Origin: Hymenopus coronatus
Lineage: Eukaryota > Arthropoda > Insecta > Mantodea > Hymenopodidae
Direction: 5' to 3'
DNA: 64,000 nt
NCBI GenBank assembly: GCA_030762935.1
Contig: CM060887.1
Span: 8,176,501 to 8,240,500 of the forward strand
The translations under genes and the position numbers were made by a program. How positions within the stretch are numbered: position 1 is the first letter of the stretch; each line of letters starts with the position of its first letter. Below, in pieces: positions 41,434 to 53,925 of this stretch. Under the pieces are notes generated by a model. That model had not been told where the DNA came from, searched no databases, and worked only from the letters and a program-made list of their open reading frames with translations.

Positions 41434-42222
41434 TTTACTTCCTCTATACGTTCTAATGTATAGAGAAGGTTATGTAATCCATCCAAAAATTCGATTTTTA
41501 AAAGCATGTCCGTGAGTGTGTGTGTCTGTGGGCAGCATAGCTCAAAAACGTAAAGTCCGCTAAACACCATTTAAGTTAGGTATCTTCCAAGGATGCGACA
41601 TGAAGATTTTCATCTCTTCACCGCCAACTATCCTTTTCGTGGAACATTTTTCGAAAATTTTGATTTTCTCAAAAATGGCTCTAACAATTTTAATTAAAAT
41701 ACTCTATGTTTAAGATATTCTTAGGTCAAATAAAATGCATATCTTGAATTTTCTGGGAATAACTTCTGAAGACCTCCTCATTCTGGACCACTTTTGTAAA
41801 ACTGGCAAACCGTAAGAGATAGACAAAAACTTACTACACAACAAATGTAGATATCATTAAAACATACAATTTATGTCATCTACACATTTTTTTGTAGAGT
41901 TAACCGTTTTCGAAATATTCCGTATTATTGGTATCAACTTTAAGCCACTTTAACTTTTCTTGAATGGGAAGACGTCTTTCTTCTCGTTCCTCGCTTGTTT
42001 ACTCCTGGGAAGAAAAAAGAATGAAATAGCGGCCGGCTTTTAAAGGACTTGACTATCGCTTTAGCCTGTGCATTCCCTTATTTCCTTTTACTTAAAAGAA
42101 AACTAATTGTGCTTATGTTTAACTTGATTAGCATTATATAGCTAAAACATTAATATTTTCAATAAAAGGAGTGTTTGCGAAACAACTAGAGAAAGTCATG
42201 TGAATGAAACATATCAGATTTG
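41434..42222 (+). repeat. Family A copy 13
   Basis: It starts TTTTACTTCCTCTATACGTT and ends GAATGAAACATATCAGATTT. Confidence 0.88.
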
Positions 42223-42529
42223 TCAACGTGTACTCTTTGTTTAAAAGTATATTGTACTTGTGTGCATAGGTATTGTTTTTCTTTACGAAACAGTAATATA
42301 AAACCCGCCGCGTGACAATAAGTGCCATTTCCATTGTTATCGGCCTGATTGTTTTCCGTGTAAATTAAAAACAAATTCAGTTTTTCTGACGTTAGTCAGC
42401 ATGTAAGTGTCAACCAAGTAAGTTAAAGGACATTTGTAAAAGAAATGGCGGGAAAATGGGGGAGGGGAAACATGTGTTGACATTAAAACAATACTTTTTT
42501 TGGGAGGGGGATGCTCGGATACTCCGCGA

Positions 42530-42903
42530 TTGGCAGAATACTGTACATAATACCTACGTGACAAAGTATTGTATTCCACCCAAAAAATCTACACCCAGAT
42601 TTCACCAGCAGTACATGTTTTCAGACGCTCTGGAATTAAAAATCTGATGTGTTCCATTTACATGACTTCCTCTACATCTCTGCAATAAATTATTCTTAAA
42701 AATCTTGTTCCTCTATTTACTTCATGCTAGTCGATAAAAAATTAGCAGAAATCGTCTTGTTACTTAAGGCACATAAGGCTAAAGGGATAGTCAAATCGTT
42801 TAATTGCTGGTTGCCATGTGATGTGTTCCTTTGTTTGTACGACCAGGAAAATAACTGCACCAAAATAATGTATATAACATAAATTGTGTGTTTTAACGAA
42901 CTT
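42530..42903. repeat. Two family A fragments joined head to head
   Basis: 42530-42637 is a plus-oriented start (GTATTGTATTCCACCC, AGATTTCACC). 42637-42903 is a minus-oriented copy starting AAAAATCTGATGTGTTCCAT and stopping at TGTGTTTTAACG. Confidence 0.8.
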
Positions 42904-42909
42904 ACTCTC

Positions 42910-43170
42910 CCCAAATGTAGAACTGACAAGGGGATGCCTAGAGGTCAGAAGCTTGTCGGGGAGCCAACGGCACGAAACCACAGAATGGAGAGCCTGGAAC
43001 GAGTGGTCAGCCCGTAGCCAGGCATGATGCGAAAGGTAACGACGGAGCAATTTTCGGAATGAGAGGCGGGGGAAACTGGATAAAACCCGTCCAGACGCCG
43101 CTAGGGATCGAACCCGGAGCGCCTAGATGGAAGGCGAGAGGTGTTACCACTCATCCAGTTAACGCTATGT
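42910..43170 (-). mobile_element. Diverged SINE family B copy
   Basis: Minus-strand tRNA-like head (CTCGCCTTCCATCTAGGCGC, GGGTTCGATCCC) and a TTATCCAGTTTCCCCCGCCT body. Confidence 0.65.
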
Positions 43171-43600
43171 TTTAGAAAATACAAAATTTCGAAAAACATT
43201 CTTTTTCTGAGACACCTGCCAATTAATGGTCCACATAAATTTAAATTAAACTGTCATTTTTATTCTTTTCGGAATGAAGTTATATATTTGGTATGATTCG
43301 GTATAAGTTACGGCTTCTGTTGCTTTTGTTTTGGAAAAGAAATCCCATTCTACAGCTGTTTGGTATAAATCTGCCAGCTGCATGGATTGGTTTTCAGCTG
43401 AAGCAAAGCTACGTGCAGAGCAGTTTATATGAGACAGAAGAGGTTATGTTCAGTAACACGTCTAGAATTTCTTCTGGTGTATTGTCCTCAATTCCAGGTT
43501 TAGCGTTTCAGCGCACGACGCTATGGTTCACATTTAGGTCAATGGGAGGTCTCTCGCGTCTGGAATAGCTTCTTGGCTGACACATTCTTCTATCTAAACC
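43171..43600. other. Unassigned
   Basis: The frame 43293-43568 has no known domain. Confidence 0.4.
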
Positions 43601-43604
43601 AAAT

Positions 43605-43735
43605 CCTGTAGTCCAGTGGTAAAGCTTGTAGCGGTCGTATCCAGAAGTTCCTGGGTTCTGTTTCCGGCTTAGTTAGTACGAAAGTTTGCTTATTAGAATC
43701 GTTCCCTACCCACCGCTAAATTCTAGAGTGCGAGT
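43605..43735 (+). mobile_element. Diverged SINE family C fragment
   Basis: CCAGAAGTTCCTGGGTTC.G.TTCCGGCT, then GAATCGTTCCCTACC and AGAGTGCGAGTGTGA, follow the order of family C (48098). Confidence 0.55.
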
Positions 43736-43750
43736 GTGATATTGCAAATT

Positions 43751-44272
43751 TTTACTTTCTCTACACGTACTATGTACATAATGTATAGAGAAGGTATCAC
43801 ATTATAACCAACAATTCGATGCCGAGATTTCACTAGAAATATATGTTTTCAGATCCCCTTAATCCAAACAAAGCATTTTTAGACTGTGTATATGTGTGTA
43901 ATGTCTGCGGACATCATAGTTCAAAAACAAAACGACCGTTAAATAACAAACTTGGTATTTATGTTTAGTATCCAAGGATGTGACACGATTTTCAATACAA
44001 TCCTCTCACAAACTACTTTACATGGAAAAATGTTTTAAAATGTTGCATTTTTCAAAAATGGCTTTCACAATTTTGAGTAAAATATTAATATTTATATCAC
44101 AAATAAAATGTATATCTTGAGTTTTCTGGAATTGCTTCTGAAGACCTGTTAATTCTGGTTGAATTACGCTGAATTTTGCATAACTGGTAAACCATAAGAG
44201 AAAAACAAAAATTTACTGCACAAAAAATGTAGATCGCGTTAAAATAAAACATATTTTCGCATATATACGTAT
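43751..44272 (+). repeat. Family A copy 14, 3'-truncated
   Basis: Starts TTTACTTTCTCTACACGTAC. It is cut by the start of the next copy at 44283. Confidence 0.88.
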
Positions 44273-44282
44273 ATTTTTTGTT

Positions 44283-45204
44283 TTACTTTCTCTAGCCCGC
44301 ATATACTATGTACATAGTGGAGTATTGTATGCCACCAAAAAATTGGATGTCGAGATTTCACCGGAAATATATGTTTTGGGATCCCCTGAGTAAAAATAAA
44401 GTATTTATAGGAAAAAGTCTCTGAGTGTGTTTATGTGTGTGTGTGTCTGTCAGTCTGTCGGTCTATGTGTGGTGTCTATGGACAACATAGCTCAAAACGA
44501 AATTACCGTTAAATATCAAACTTGGTATTTATGTATAGTATCTTCCAAGAATGCGACACGATTTTCAAGAAAATCCTTTCATCACAAACTATCCTTTATA
44601 TGAAAAAAATTCGAAAATGTTGGTTATCTCAAAAAGGCTATAACAATTTTGATTAAAATAACACATTAAAATATTAAAATTGCCAACAAAATATATATTT
44701 TGAGTTTTCTGGGAATAGCTTCTAAAGACCTGTTTATTCTGGGTAAATTTTGTATAATTTGCCTTAACTAGTAAACCGTAAGAGATAGACAAAAACTTAC
44801 AATACAACAAAAGTATTGTAAAACACACTTGTTAAAATACACAAATTATGTCATATACATTTTCTTCGTGGAGCTTACCATTATCAAGCTATTCCTTGTT
44901 ATTAGTTTCAATTGTTCAGAACTTATTCTTTTCTCAGACGGAAGTATCCGTTTTTCTTTTGTTATACTCCTGACCAAGCAAAGAATCGATTTGCAATGAC
45001 AATCGCATAACAACAGCCTTTTAAAACATTTGACTATCACTTTAGCATAGTGCATTCCCTTAGTTCCATTCTACTTATGAGGAACTAAGTAATACAATTC
45101 TGCTAACGTTTATCTCGATTAGCATGGTGTTGGAAGAAGAATTATTTTTTGTAAGAAGTTTGTTTGTAGAGTAGCTAGAGAAAGTCATGTGAGTGTAACA
45201 CATC

Positions 45205-45210
<6 letters not shown>
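44283..45210 (+). repeat. Family A copy 15
   Basis: TTACTTTCTCTAGCCCGCAT to GTGTAACACATCAGTTTTT. It ends in a long poly-T (45207-45247). Confidence 0.88.
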
Positions 45211-45247
<37 letters not shown>

Positions 45248-45248
<1 letters not shown>

Positions 45249-45564
45249 TAGAGCTGGTCGTTTTTGAGATATTCCTTGTTATTAGTTTCAGGTTTAAAAA
45301 ACTAATACTTTTCTCATACGGGAATTTGTCAACTCCTGTCCATACAAACAAAGGAACTTCAGTCATATAGCAACTAGCTTTTGACTAGCATTTTAACCTA
45401 TGGTACTCTCTTATTTCGCTTCTAGTTACAAGGCAGCAAGTAAAAAGACTATTTCTGCAATTTTTTAATCGATTAGTATGAAGTAATAAAAGAATAAGCT
45501 ACTTAACAATAATTTGTAGCAGAGATGTAGAGAAAGTCATGTGAATGAAACATATCAGAGTTTT
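45248..45564 (+). repeat. Family A copy 16, 3' part
   Basis: Starts GTAGAGCTGGTCGTTTTTGA and ends GAAACATATCAGAGTTTT. Confidence 0.85.
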
Positions 45565-45778
45565 GGCTTACGTGTTTTACAATTATTTTACTGCTATATC
45601 TGTGCCATAAACAATAGTAACGCCTAGCAGATGGCTTCAGAACAAATATTAGTAAAAGGGTTATTTCGTCCTCTCTCTTGAACATATGGCGCATGTCTCA
45701 TTTTACTTCAAGAAGGGCCTTGTTTATTCAACTAACATGGTGCATACATTTTACTTCATCACGTAGATAGCAGCTTCA

Positions 45779-46691
45779 GAATGTGTTGTATTCCACTCAA
45801 ACATTCTATAAGGAAATTTTGCTGGAAATACATGTTTTGAATATCCCTTAATTAAAAATCTGATGTGTTGCATTCACATAGCTTTCTCTTCATTTCTGTA
45901 ACAAATTATTATTAATAAGCTTATTCTTTTATTCATTTCATGCTAATCGATAAAAACTAACAGACATAGTCTTATTTCTTGCATTATTGTAAGTAGAAGT
46001 GAAATAAGGGAGTACCATAGGTTAAAGTGAAAGCCAAAAGCTGATTGCTATATGACTGAAGTTCGTTTGTTTGTATGGACACGAGTTGGCAAATTCCAGT
46101 ATGAGAAAAGTATGTTTTTCAAAACTGAAACAAAAAACAAGGAATATCTCAAAAATGACCAACTCCACGTAAAAATGTATATAACATAAACTGTGTGTTT
46201 TAACGTACTCTACATTTTTTGTGTGTTAAGTTTTTGTCCATCTCTTATGGTTTAGCAGTTATGCAAAATTCCGTAAAATTTATCCAGAATAGTCTTCAGA
46301 GGCTATTCCTAGAAAATTCAAAATATACATTTTATTTGTCTATAATATACGACATTTTAATCAAAATCGTTACAGCCATTTTTGACAAAATAAACATTTT
46401 CGAAATTTTTTCCATGTAAAGAGTAGTTTGCGGTGGGGGGATTTTTCTCAAAATCTTCGTGTCGCATTCCTGGAAGATACTAAACTTAAATACCAAGTTT
46501 GGTATTTTACCGCCTTTTCGTTTTGAGTTATCGTGTTCACAGACACAGACACACACGGACCTTTTTCTGAAAATATTTATTTTGGATACAGGCAAACGTA
46601 TATTTCCGGTGAAATCTCATATTGAAATTTTAGGTTGAGTGCAATACCTTCTCTATACACTATGTATATAGTACGTATAGAGAAAGTAAAA
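45779..46691. repeat. Family A fragment (+) followed by full copy 17 (-)
   Basis: 45779-45853 is a short plus fragment. 45854-46691 is a minus copy from AAAAATCTGATGTGTTGCAT to GTATAGAGAAAGTAAAAAAA. Confidence 0.87.
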
Positions 46692-46893
46692 AAATGATAT
46701 AGAGATGTAGAGAAAGTCCTTTGAATAGAACACATACGATTTTTGTTGTACTGCCCACGCACAGACTTTTTCTAAAAATACTTTTCTTGTTCAGGTTGTC
46801 TCAAAACATATATTTGCGGTGAAATCTCGCTATTGAATGTTGGAGTAGAATACAATACGTTCTCTACCTACTATATACGTGGTAGAGAAAGTA
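46692..46893. repeat. Two family A end fragments
   Basis: 46692-46741 (+ end, GTAGAGAAAGTCCTTTGAAT) and 46742-46893 (- inner end, ending GGTAGAGAAAGTAATG). Confidence 0.75.
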
Positions 46894-47689
46894 ATGAGTT
46901 TCTGTAAAAATAGTTTATTAGGCAGAGAGAATGTTAGGTTAATGTAACAAAAGAAATGTTTCTCAAAGGAATCAGCAGCAAAAGAACGGTACATCAGCTA
47001 CCTATATGAACTGCAGGTACAATTTGATGGCTAATTCTTCGCCTCTTCTACGTTATGTTCCCATTCCTCCTGCTCCTGCTCCTCCTTATTTTGAGCCCTT
47101 CTCCAAGAGAAAGAACAATAGAGCGGGCCTGTAAGTGGCCTAGCGGCTAAGTAAACACTTTTATTCATTGGGAAACATGAATAATGCTTCATTCAATTTC
47201 TTAAGTGGCAGCTGCTGACACATGGTGTTAGAAAATTCAGATTCGCATTCTGTGCACGGTTACTCATTTCATAGTAAGACATTTATATAATATAGTGTAA
47301 CAAATGAGAAACGCATACTTTATTTGTCACTAAGACAACACATGGAACACTGTCGCATACTCAGTGCACGACACAACTGATTCACAACTAAACTGGACGC
47401 CATAACTCACTTCACTCTTTTACTGTCTTAATTGTCTATTTCTTGACTGACTAACCAAGCGCTAGTAGGTCCCTTATTTAGGCCCAATGTTCTAGACGTC
47501 GAAGTTACGAGACACTGCCGAAAGGAAGCTTCCAGAACCCTATTGCTCAAACTGCAGGGAATGGTTTGTGATTCTGTTGTGTTGTTACCTTCTATAATTA
47601 TGCGAGTGACCAATAGGACATAACTGCGCCTAATCGACCAGTAAACACTTTTTAAAATTTTAGGGAGGCCTTTCTGGGTATCTAAAATT
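46894..47689. other. Unassigned
   Basis: No recognised element. There is a short TCCTGCTCC run near 47065. Confidence 0.4.
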
Positions 47690-47925
47690 ACATTTATTTT
47701 TTATTTTATTTTTTTGCAGTGTTTAACGCCCGTTTTTACTATTTGTGGCACCACAGGTGGTGATATATGGAATGAAGAGGGCGCACCGGTGGGTGAAATT
47801 GGAGAACTCAGAGAAAAACCCCCCGTGCCGCTTTGTCCACCACAAATCTCATATGCGAGATCGAACCCGGGCCGTCTAGGTGAGAGGCGAGTGGTCTAAC
47901 CACTCGGCTACGACGCGGCCCTAAA
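47690..47925 (-). mobile_element. SINE family B copy
   Basis: Poly-T-rich start (minus-strand tail) and a body with CCACCACAAATCTCATATGC. The tRNA-like head on the minus strand has TAGCCGAGTGGTTAGACCAC and GGGTTCGATC. CTAAAAT..CATTTA flanks it on both sides, a probable imperfect TSD. Confidence 0.82.
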
Positions 47926-48097
47926 ATGGCATTTAGACATCTATAAAGCAAATTTTAACCCGTTTTTTCCTATCTGAATATGCTGTGTATTCATGGTTGA
48001 ACGGGAAAATATCTTAAAACTTGATATATCTATCCAGTGCATCTCTAAAAACCCTCTTTAACCCACCTCAAAATTAAAACAAAGGTTGGTCTGACTG

Positions 48098-48395
48098 CCT
48101 CTGCGGTCGAGTGGTCAGCGTTCTGGCTTCTAATCCAGAAGTCCTGGGCTCGATTTCCGGCTGAGGCAGGAAGGTTTTCTTTAACCAGAATGATTCCTTA
48201 TCGCCCACAGAGTCTGGAAGAGTGAATTTGAGAGTGAATGAGTGTGTGTTTAATGGTATAAAATCGAAAAACCAATGTTAAAAAATCTACAGTTCAGCGA
48301 GAAAAACACCAGCAGTTGTTTCATTAGTCAAAGCCGCCGATACGACCATACAAGTTAAAGGGGGCTATGCAAATGAAACAATTAAAACAAAAAAA
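48098..48395 (+). mobile_element. SINE family C copy
   Basis: tRNA-like head CGGTCGAGTGGTCAGCGTTC with AGAAGTCCTGGGCTCGATTT, then TTAACCAGAATGATTCCTTA, AGAGTGAATTTGAGAGTGAA and a GTTAAAGGGGGCTATGCAAA end. GTTGGTCT occurs at both edges, a possible short TSD. Confidence 0.82.
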
Positions 48396-48509
48396 GAGTT
48401 GGTCTCTTGAATATTCCTGTTATTTTGGTCCTTAACAATACACATCTTCTATTCAGAATTTAAAATCATCATCCTGAGTTATACTGCTCAGTTTTTTTTA
48501 AGTCTTTTT

Positions 48510-48707
48510 ACAGGCCTCTCTATCAGACTTGAGGTTCTTTTACTTACCGTAAATCTAAGACACGGGAACAACGGCTTTACTTCCCTTCCGAAGGAAGCCA
48601 TGCTAAGGATTTTTACATCCGAAAAAATCCATCCTTCTCCGTCGGGTTTGAGCCCGCGACCTTGAGTATATGAAGTTAGCATGGTAACCATTACACCACG
48701 GAGGGCG
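48510..48707 (-). mobile_element. SINE family A-type copy
   Basis: Minus strand: CCCTCCGTGGTGTAATGGTT head, GGTTCAAACCC-like box B (GGGCTCAAACCC here), then GGATTTTTTCGGATGTAAAA. Confidence 0.82.
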
Positions 48708-48744
48708 ACTCCTTGGTAGTTCTGGACATGTACGTAAAGAGAAT

Positions 48745-49588
48745 GGATTTGACGACCAACGTTTTAAAATGTTTGACTATCGCTTTAGCCTAATGCATTC
48801 CCTTATTTCCATTCTGCTTACAAGGAACTAAGTAATAAAACCATTTCTGTTAGCGTTTATTTTTATTAGTATGAAACAGACAGAAGAATAAACTGTAGTA
48901 AGAAAACTTTGTTGCGGAATATTTATAGAAGGTCATGTGAATGGAACACAAGATTTGTTACTTTTCTATACGTACTATGTACATAGTGTATAGAGAAGGT
49001 ATTGTATTGCACCCAAAAATTCGATTGAGATTTCACCGGAAATACATGTTTTGAGACTCGCTGAATTCAAAAAACGCAAAAATGTCCGTGTGAGTCTGTC
49101 TGTGTGTATGTGTGTGTGTGTGTCTGTGGGCAGCATAGCTCAAAAACGAAAAGTACGTTAAAAACCAAACCTGGTATTTAGGTTTGGTATGTTCCAAGGA
49201 TACGACACGAAGATTTTCAAGAAAATCCTCCAACCCTAACTACCCTTTACATGGAACTCTTTTTGACATTTTTAATTTTCTTAAAAATGGCTCTAACGAT
49301 TTTGATTAAAATGTCGTATATTAAACAGAATATCTTGAATTATCTGGGAATAGCCTCTGAAGACTACTTTATTCTAGATGAATTTTACGGATTTTTGCAT
49401 AAGTGCTAAACCATAAGAGATGGACAAAAACTTACCACACAAAACACGTAGAGCACGTTAAAACACAAATTTATGTTATATACATTTTTTTTTTCGTGGA
49501 ATTGATCGTTTTAAGAATTCCTTGTTATCAGTTTCAGCTATGAAAAACTTATACTTTCCTCATACAGGAATTTGTCACCTCCTGTCCA
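48745..49588 (+). repeat. Family A end fragment and copy 18
   Basis: 48745-48956 is the 3' part of one copy. 48957-49588 is a second plus copy truncated at TCCTGTCCATACAAA, where an inverted copy begins. Confidence 0.87.
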
Positions 49589-49592
49589 TACA

Positions 49593-50467
49593 AAAAAATC
49601 TGATGTGTACCATTCACATGACTTTCTCCATATCCCTGCAACAAATAATTCTTAAAAAGCTTATACTTCTATTTACTTTATGCTAATCAGAAAAAATTAG
49701 CAGAAATAGTCTTATTACTCGCATCCTTGTAAGTAGAAGCGAAATAACGGACAACCGTAGGTTAAAGTGATAGTCAAAAGCTGGTTGCTATGTCAATGAA
49801 GTTCCTTTGTTTATATGGATAGGAGTTGACAAGTTCCAGTATGAGAAAAGTATACGTTTTTCATAGCAGAAACCAAAAATAAAGAATGTCACAAAAACGA
49901 CGAACTCCACAAACAAATGTATATAACATAAATTGCGTGTTTTAATGTGGTCTACATTTTATGTGTAGTAAGTTTTTATCCATCTCTTACGGTTTAGCAG
50001 TTATTCAAAATTTAGTAAAATTCATCCAGAACAAACTACTCTTCAGAGGCTATTCCCAGAAAATTCAAGATATACATTTCATTTGTCAGGTAAATATGTT
50101 TAATATCTGACATTTTAATCAAAATCGTTAGAGCCATTTTTGAGAAAATAAAAATTTTCGAAAAAAGTTCCATGTAAAGGGTAGTTGGGGGTGAGGGATT
50201 TTTCTCAAAATCTTCGTGTCGCATCCCTGGAAGATACTAAACTTAAATACCAAGTTTGGTATTTTACCGACTTTTCGTTTTTGAGTTATCGTGTTCACAG
50301 ACACACGGACACACACACACACACGGACCTTTTTGTGAAAATGCTTTTTTTGGTTATTGTGGACCCTAAAACATATATTTCCGGTGAAATCTCGGTATCG
50401 AATTTTTGGTGGAGTGCAATACTTTCTCTATACACTATGTACATAGTGCGTATGGAGAAAGTAAAAA
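49593..50467 (-). repeat. Family A copy 19
   Basis: AAATCTGATGTGTACCATTC to GTATGGAGAAAGTAAAAA. It faces copy 18, giving a large imperfect inverted repeat (48957-50467). Confidence 0.9.
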
Positions 50468-50876
50468 GGGACTTCAGTCACCATCTTTTGACTATCACTT
50501 TAACCAGGCCGCGACTCTCACCTAGACGGCCGGGGTTCGATCCCAAGCGACCGCATGTGAGATTTGTGGTGGACAAAGCGGCGATGGGGCCGGTTTTCTC
50601 CGGGTACTCCGGTTTCCCCCGCCATCGCATTCCACTGGTGCTCCATCATTCATGTATCATCAGTGTCACCGCCTGCGGTGCCATAAGTAGTTAAAGCGGG
50701 CGTTAAACACTACCAAAAAATCACTTTAACCTATGGTACTCCCTTATTTCCCTTCTACTTACAAGGAAGCAAGTAATAAGACTATTTCGTTTTCTCGATT
50801 TGTATTGAGTAAATAGAAGCATAAACTTTTTAATAATTTTTATCAGAGATGTAGAGGAAGTAATGTAAATGGAACA
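50468..50876 (+). repeat. Family A 3' fragment interrupted by SINE
   Basis: GACTTCAGTCACC...ATCACTTTAACC, then the SINE, then ATCACTTTAACCTATGGTAC to AATGTAAATGGAACAC. Confidence 0.85.
50506..50719 (+). mobile_element. SINE family B copy with 12-bp TSD
   Basis: Body with GTGAGATTTGTGGTGGACAA and TTCTCCGGGTACTCCGGTTT, ending GGGCGTTAAACACTACC. ATCACTTTAACC lies at 50494-50505 and 50720-50731. The 5' part of the tRNA head is missing (it starts GGCCGCGACTCTCACC). Confidence 0.88.
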
Positions 50877-51730
50877 CTTTCTCCATACGCACTATGTATA
50901 TAGTGTATAGAGAAAGTATTGCACTCCACCAAAAATTCGATACCGAGATTTCACCGGAAATACATGTTTTAGGGTCCCCAATATCCAAAAAAACATTTTC
51001 ACAAAAAGGTTCGTGTGTGTGTGTGTGTGTCCGTGTGTGTGAACACGATAACTCAAAAAGGAAAAGTTGGTATTTAAGTTTAGTATCTTCCAGGGATGCG
51101 ACACGAAGATTTTGAGAAAAATCCTCCCACCCCCAACTACCCTTTACATAGAATTTTTTTCGATAATTTTGATTTTCTCAAAAATGGCTCTAACGATTTT
51201 GATTAAAATTTCGTTTATTAAACATATTTACCTGACAAATAAAATGTTTATCTTGAATTTTCTGGGAATAGCCTCTGAAGAGTAGTTTCTTCTGAATGAA
51301 TTTTACTAAATTTTGAATAACTGCTAAACCGTAAGAGATGGATAAAAGCTTACTACACAAAAAATGTAGAGCACATTAAAACACACAATTTATGTTATAT
51401 ACATTTTTTTCGTGGAGTTCGTCGTTTTTGTGACATTCCTTATTTTTGGTTTCTGCTATGAAAAACTTATACTTTTCTCATACAGGAACTTGTCAACTGC
51501 TATCCATATAGACAAAGGAACTTCATTGACATAGCAACCAGCTTTTGACTATCACTTTAACCTACAGTTGTCCCTTATTTCGCTTCTACTTACAAGGAAG
51601 CGAGTAATTATTCTATTTCTGCTATTTTGTTCTGATTAGCATAAAGTAAATAAAAGTATAAGCTTTTTAAGAATTATTTGTTGTAGGGATATGGAGAAAG
51701 TCATGTGAATGGTACACATCTGATTTTTTT
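50877..51730 (+). repeat. Family A copy 20, full length
   Basis: CACTTTCTCCATACGCACTA to GGTACACATCTGATTTTTTT. Confidence 0.9.
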
Positions 51731-51837
51731 TATTTACCATAAATAAATCAATGCTGTTTAAACTGCTATTTATTTCACTATATTGTTCTAGTTTTAACCT
51801 TTATTTAAAATTTATTATCTGCACCCTGTATACATAG

Positions 51838-52618
51838 TATGTGTAAAAAAGGTATTGTATTGCACCCAAAGATTCAATATAAATATTTCACCGTAAATAC
51901 ATGTTTTGGGACTCCCTGAATAAAGAAAAACATTTTTTACTTCCTCTATACGTTTATGTATATAGTGTATAGAGAAGGCATTGCGTTCCATGGAAAAATT
52001 CAATACCGAGATTTCACCGGAAATACACGTTTTAGGATCCCCTGTATCCAAAAAAATAGAAAAAGATCCGTGTGTATCCGTGTTTCTGTGAACATGATGA
52101 CTCAAAAACGAAAAGCCGGAAAAATACCAAACTTTGATATTTAAGTTTAGCATCCTCGAGGGCTGCGACACCAAGATTTTGAAAAAAAAAAATCCCCCAC
52201 AATGCAAAGTGCCGTTTACATGGTAAATGTTTCCAAAATACTGATTGACCATAACGATTTTAATTAAAATGTCCTATATGAAAGATATATACACGATAAA
52301 TAAAATATATATGTTGAATTCTCTACGTATAGCTTCTGAAGACACCTTTATTCTGGAATATTATTTTAATTTTGCATAACTTGTAAACCGTAAGAGATAG
52401 TCAAAACATCAGTACACAAAAAATATAGATCTCGTTAAAACTCACAATTTATGTCCTATACATTTTCTTCTTGGAGTTGACCATTTTTGAGATATTCCTT
52501 GTTATTTGGTTTCAGTTTTAAAATACACAGGAATTTGTCAACTCCTGGCCACGCAAAGAAGCGGATTTCAATCCCATATAAAACATGCGACTATCGGTTT
52601 AGCCTAGTGTATTCCCTT
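51838..52618 (+). repeat. Family A fragment and copy 21 in tandem
   Basis: 51838-51930 is a start fragment. 51931-52618 is a second copy starting TTTTACTTCCTCTATACGTT and ending early at GTGTATTCCCTTCTACTTAT. Confidence 0.85.
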
Positions 52619-53146
52619 CTACTTATGTTTTGCGCACGAAGTCTCCCTGATTACGAGAGAGAATCTCATGGGCTGATTCTCGTTAAGTGAAGCGGGAGGC
52701 ATTTCGAGGTTCTCCTGTATTTAGTGCAGGAGAGGAAAGTGGTGCAGACCATGGTGGTAATGGGATGATACAGTAGCAGCAATAGCGGATGTTAATATCC
52801 ATAATGGAAGAGAGAGCGCGCTGTATGTATGTAAACAATACTAACTATAACCCCCGCTGCATACATTAATACTGAGCAGCTTCCACTGTTGCATTGTGGG
52901 TTTGCTAATAATTAAAAAAGGGGAAAAACCTTTGCTGTACGTATAGGCAGAGTAGCAGGTCTGCAAACACTGCAAAATTTCTGCTACCAACAACAGTCAA
53001 TATTCTCCTTAAAAGCATTAGTAGAGCCTCGCCTGACAGAGTAATTGTTGCGTCTTGGCGGGAAAGGATGTTGGAGATATCTGCATTGTTACGTGGCTAA
53101 GCCCGTGTTGCCAACTCCATCTGTGCAATTATGCTACAAAGCTAAA
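52619..53146. other. Unassigned
   Basis: GC is slightly higher than in the neighbours. No domain or repeat recognised. Confidence 0.4.
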
Positions 53147-53925
53147 CAAATCTGACGTGTTCCATTCACGAGACTTTCTCTACATCTCTGCAACAAATTA
53201 TTGTTAAAAAGGGAGTACCATAGGCTAAAGTAATAGTCAAAAGCTGGTTGCTATGTGACTGAAGTTCCTTTGTTTGTATGAACAAAGTTGAAAAATTCCT
53301 GTATGAGAAAAGTATAAGTTTTTCCAAGCTGAAACCAAACACAAGGAATATGTAAAGAACGATCAACTCCAAGAAAAAATGCATATAACATAAATTGTGT
53401 GTTTTAATGTGTGCTGCATTTTTTGTGTGGTAGATTTCTCCATCTCTTACGTCTTAGCGGCTATTCAAAATTTCGTAAAATTCATCCAGAATAAAGTAGT
53501 CTTCAGAGGATATTCACAGAAAATTCAAAATATACACACTATTTGTCAAGTAAATATCTTTAATATACAATATTTTGATTAAAATCGTTAGAGCCATTTT
53601 CAAAAAGATCAAAATTTTTGAAAAAAATTCTATGTAATAGGTAATTTGGGGTGGGGGATTTTCTGGAAAATCTTTGTGTCGTATCCTTAGAAGATATCAA
53701 ACTTAAATACCAAGTTTGGTTTAAAACGGTCTTTTCGTTTTTGAGCTATGGTGTCCACAGACACACATACACATGTACACACGGACATTTTTCTAAAATG
53801 CTTTTTTTTGGATTCAGGGGGTCCCAAAACGTATATTTCCGGTGAAATCTCGGTATCGAATTTTTGGTGGAGTGCAATACTTTCTCTATACACTATGTAC
53901 ATAGTATGTATAGAGAAAGTAAAAA
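53147..53925 (-). repeat. Family A copy 22
   Basis: ACAAATCTGACGTGTTCCAT to ATGTATAGAGAAAGTAAAAA. It abuts the LINE that follows. Confidence 0.9.

Noticed and set aside
43293..43568. Possible host gene frame
   Set aside because: No domain, no splice-consistent neighbours and AT-rich flanks. No evidence beyond the open frame.
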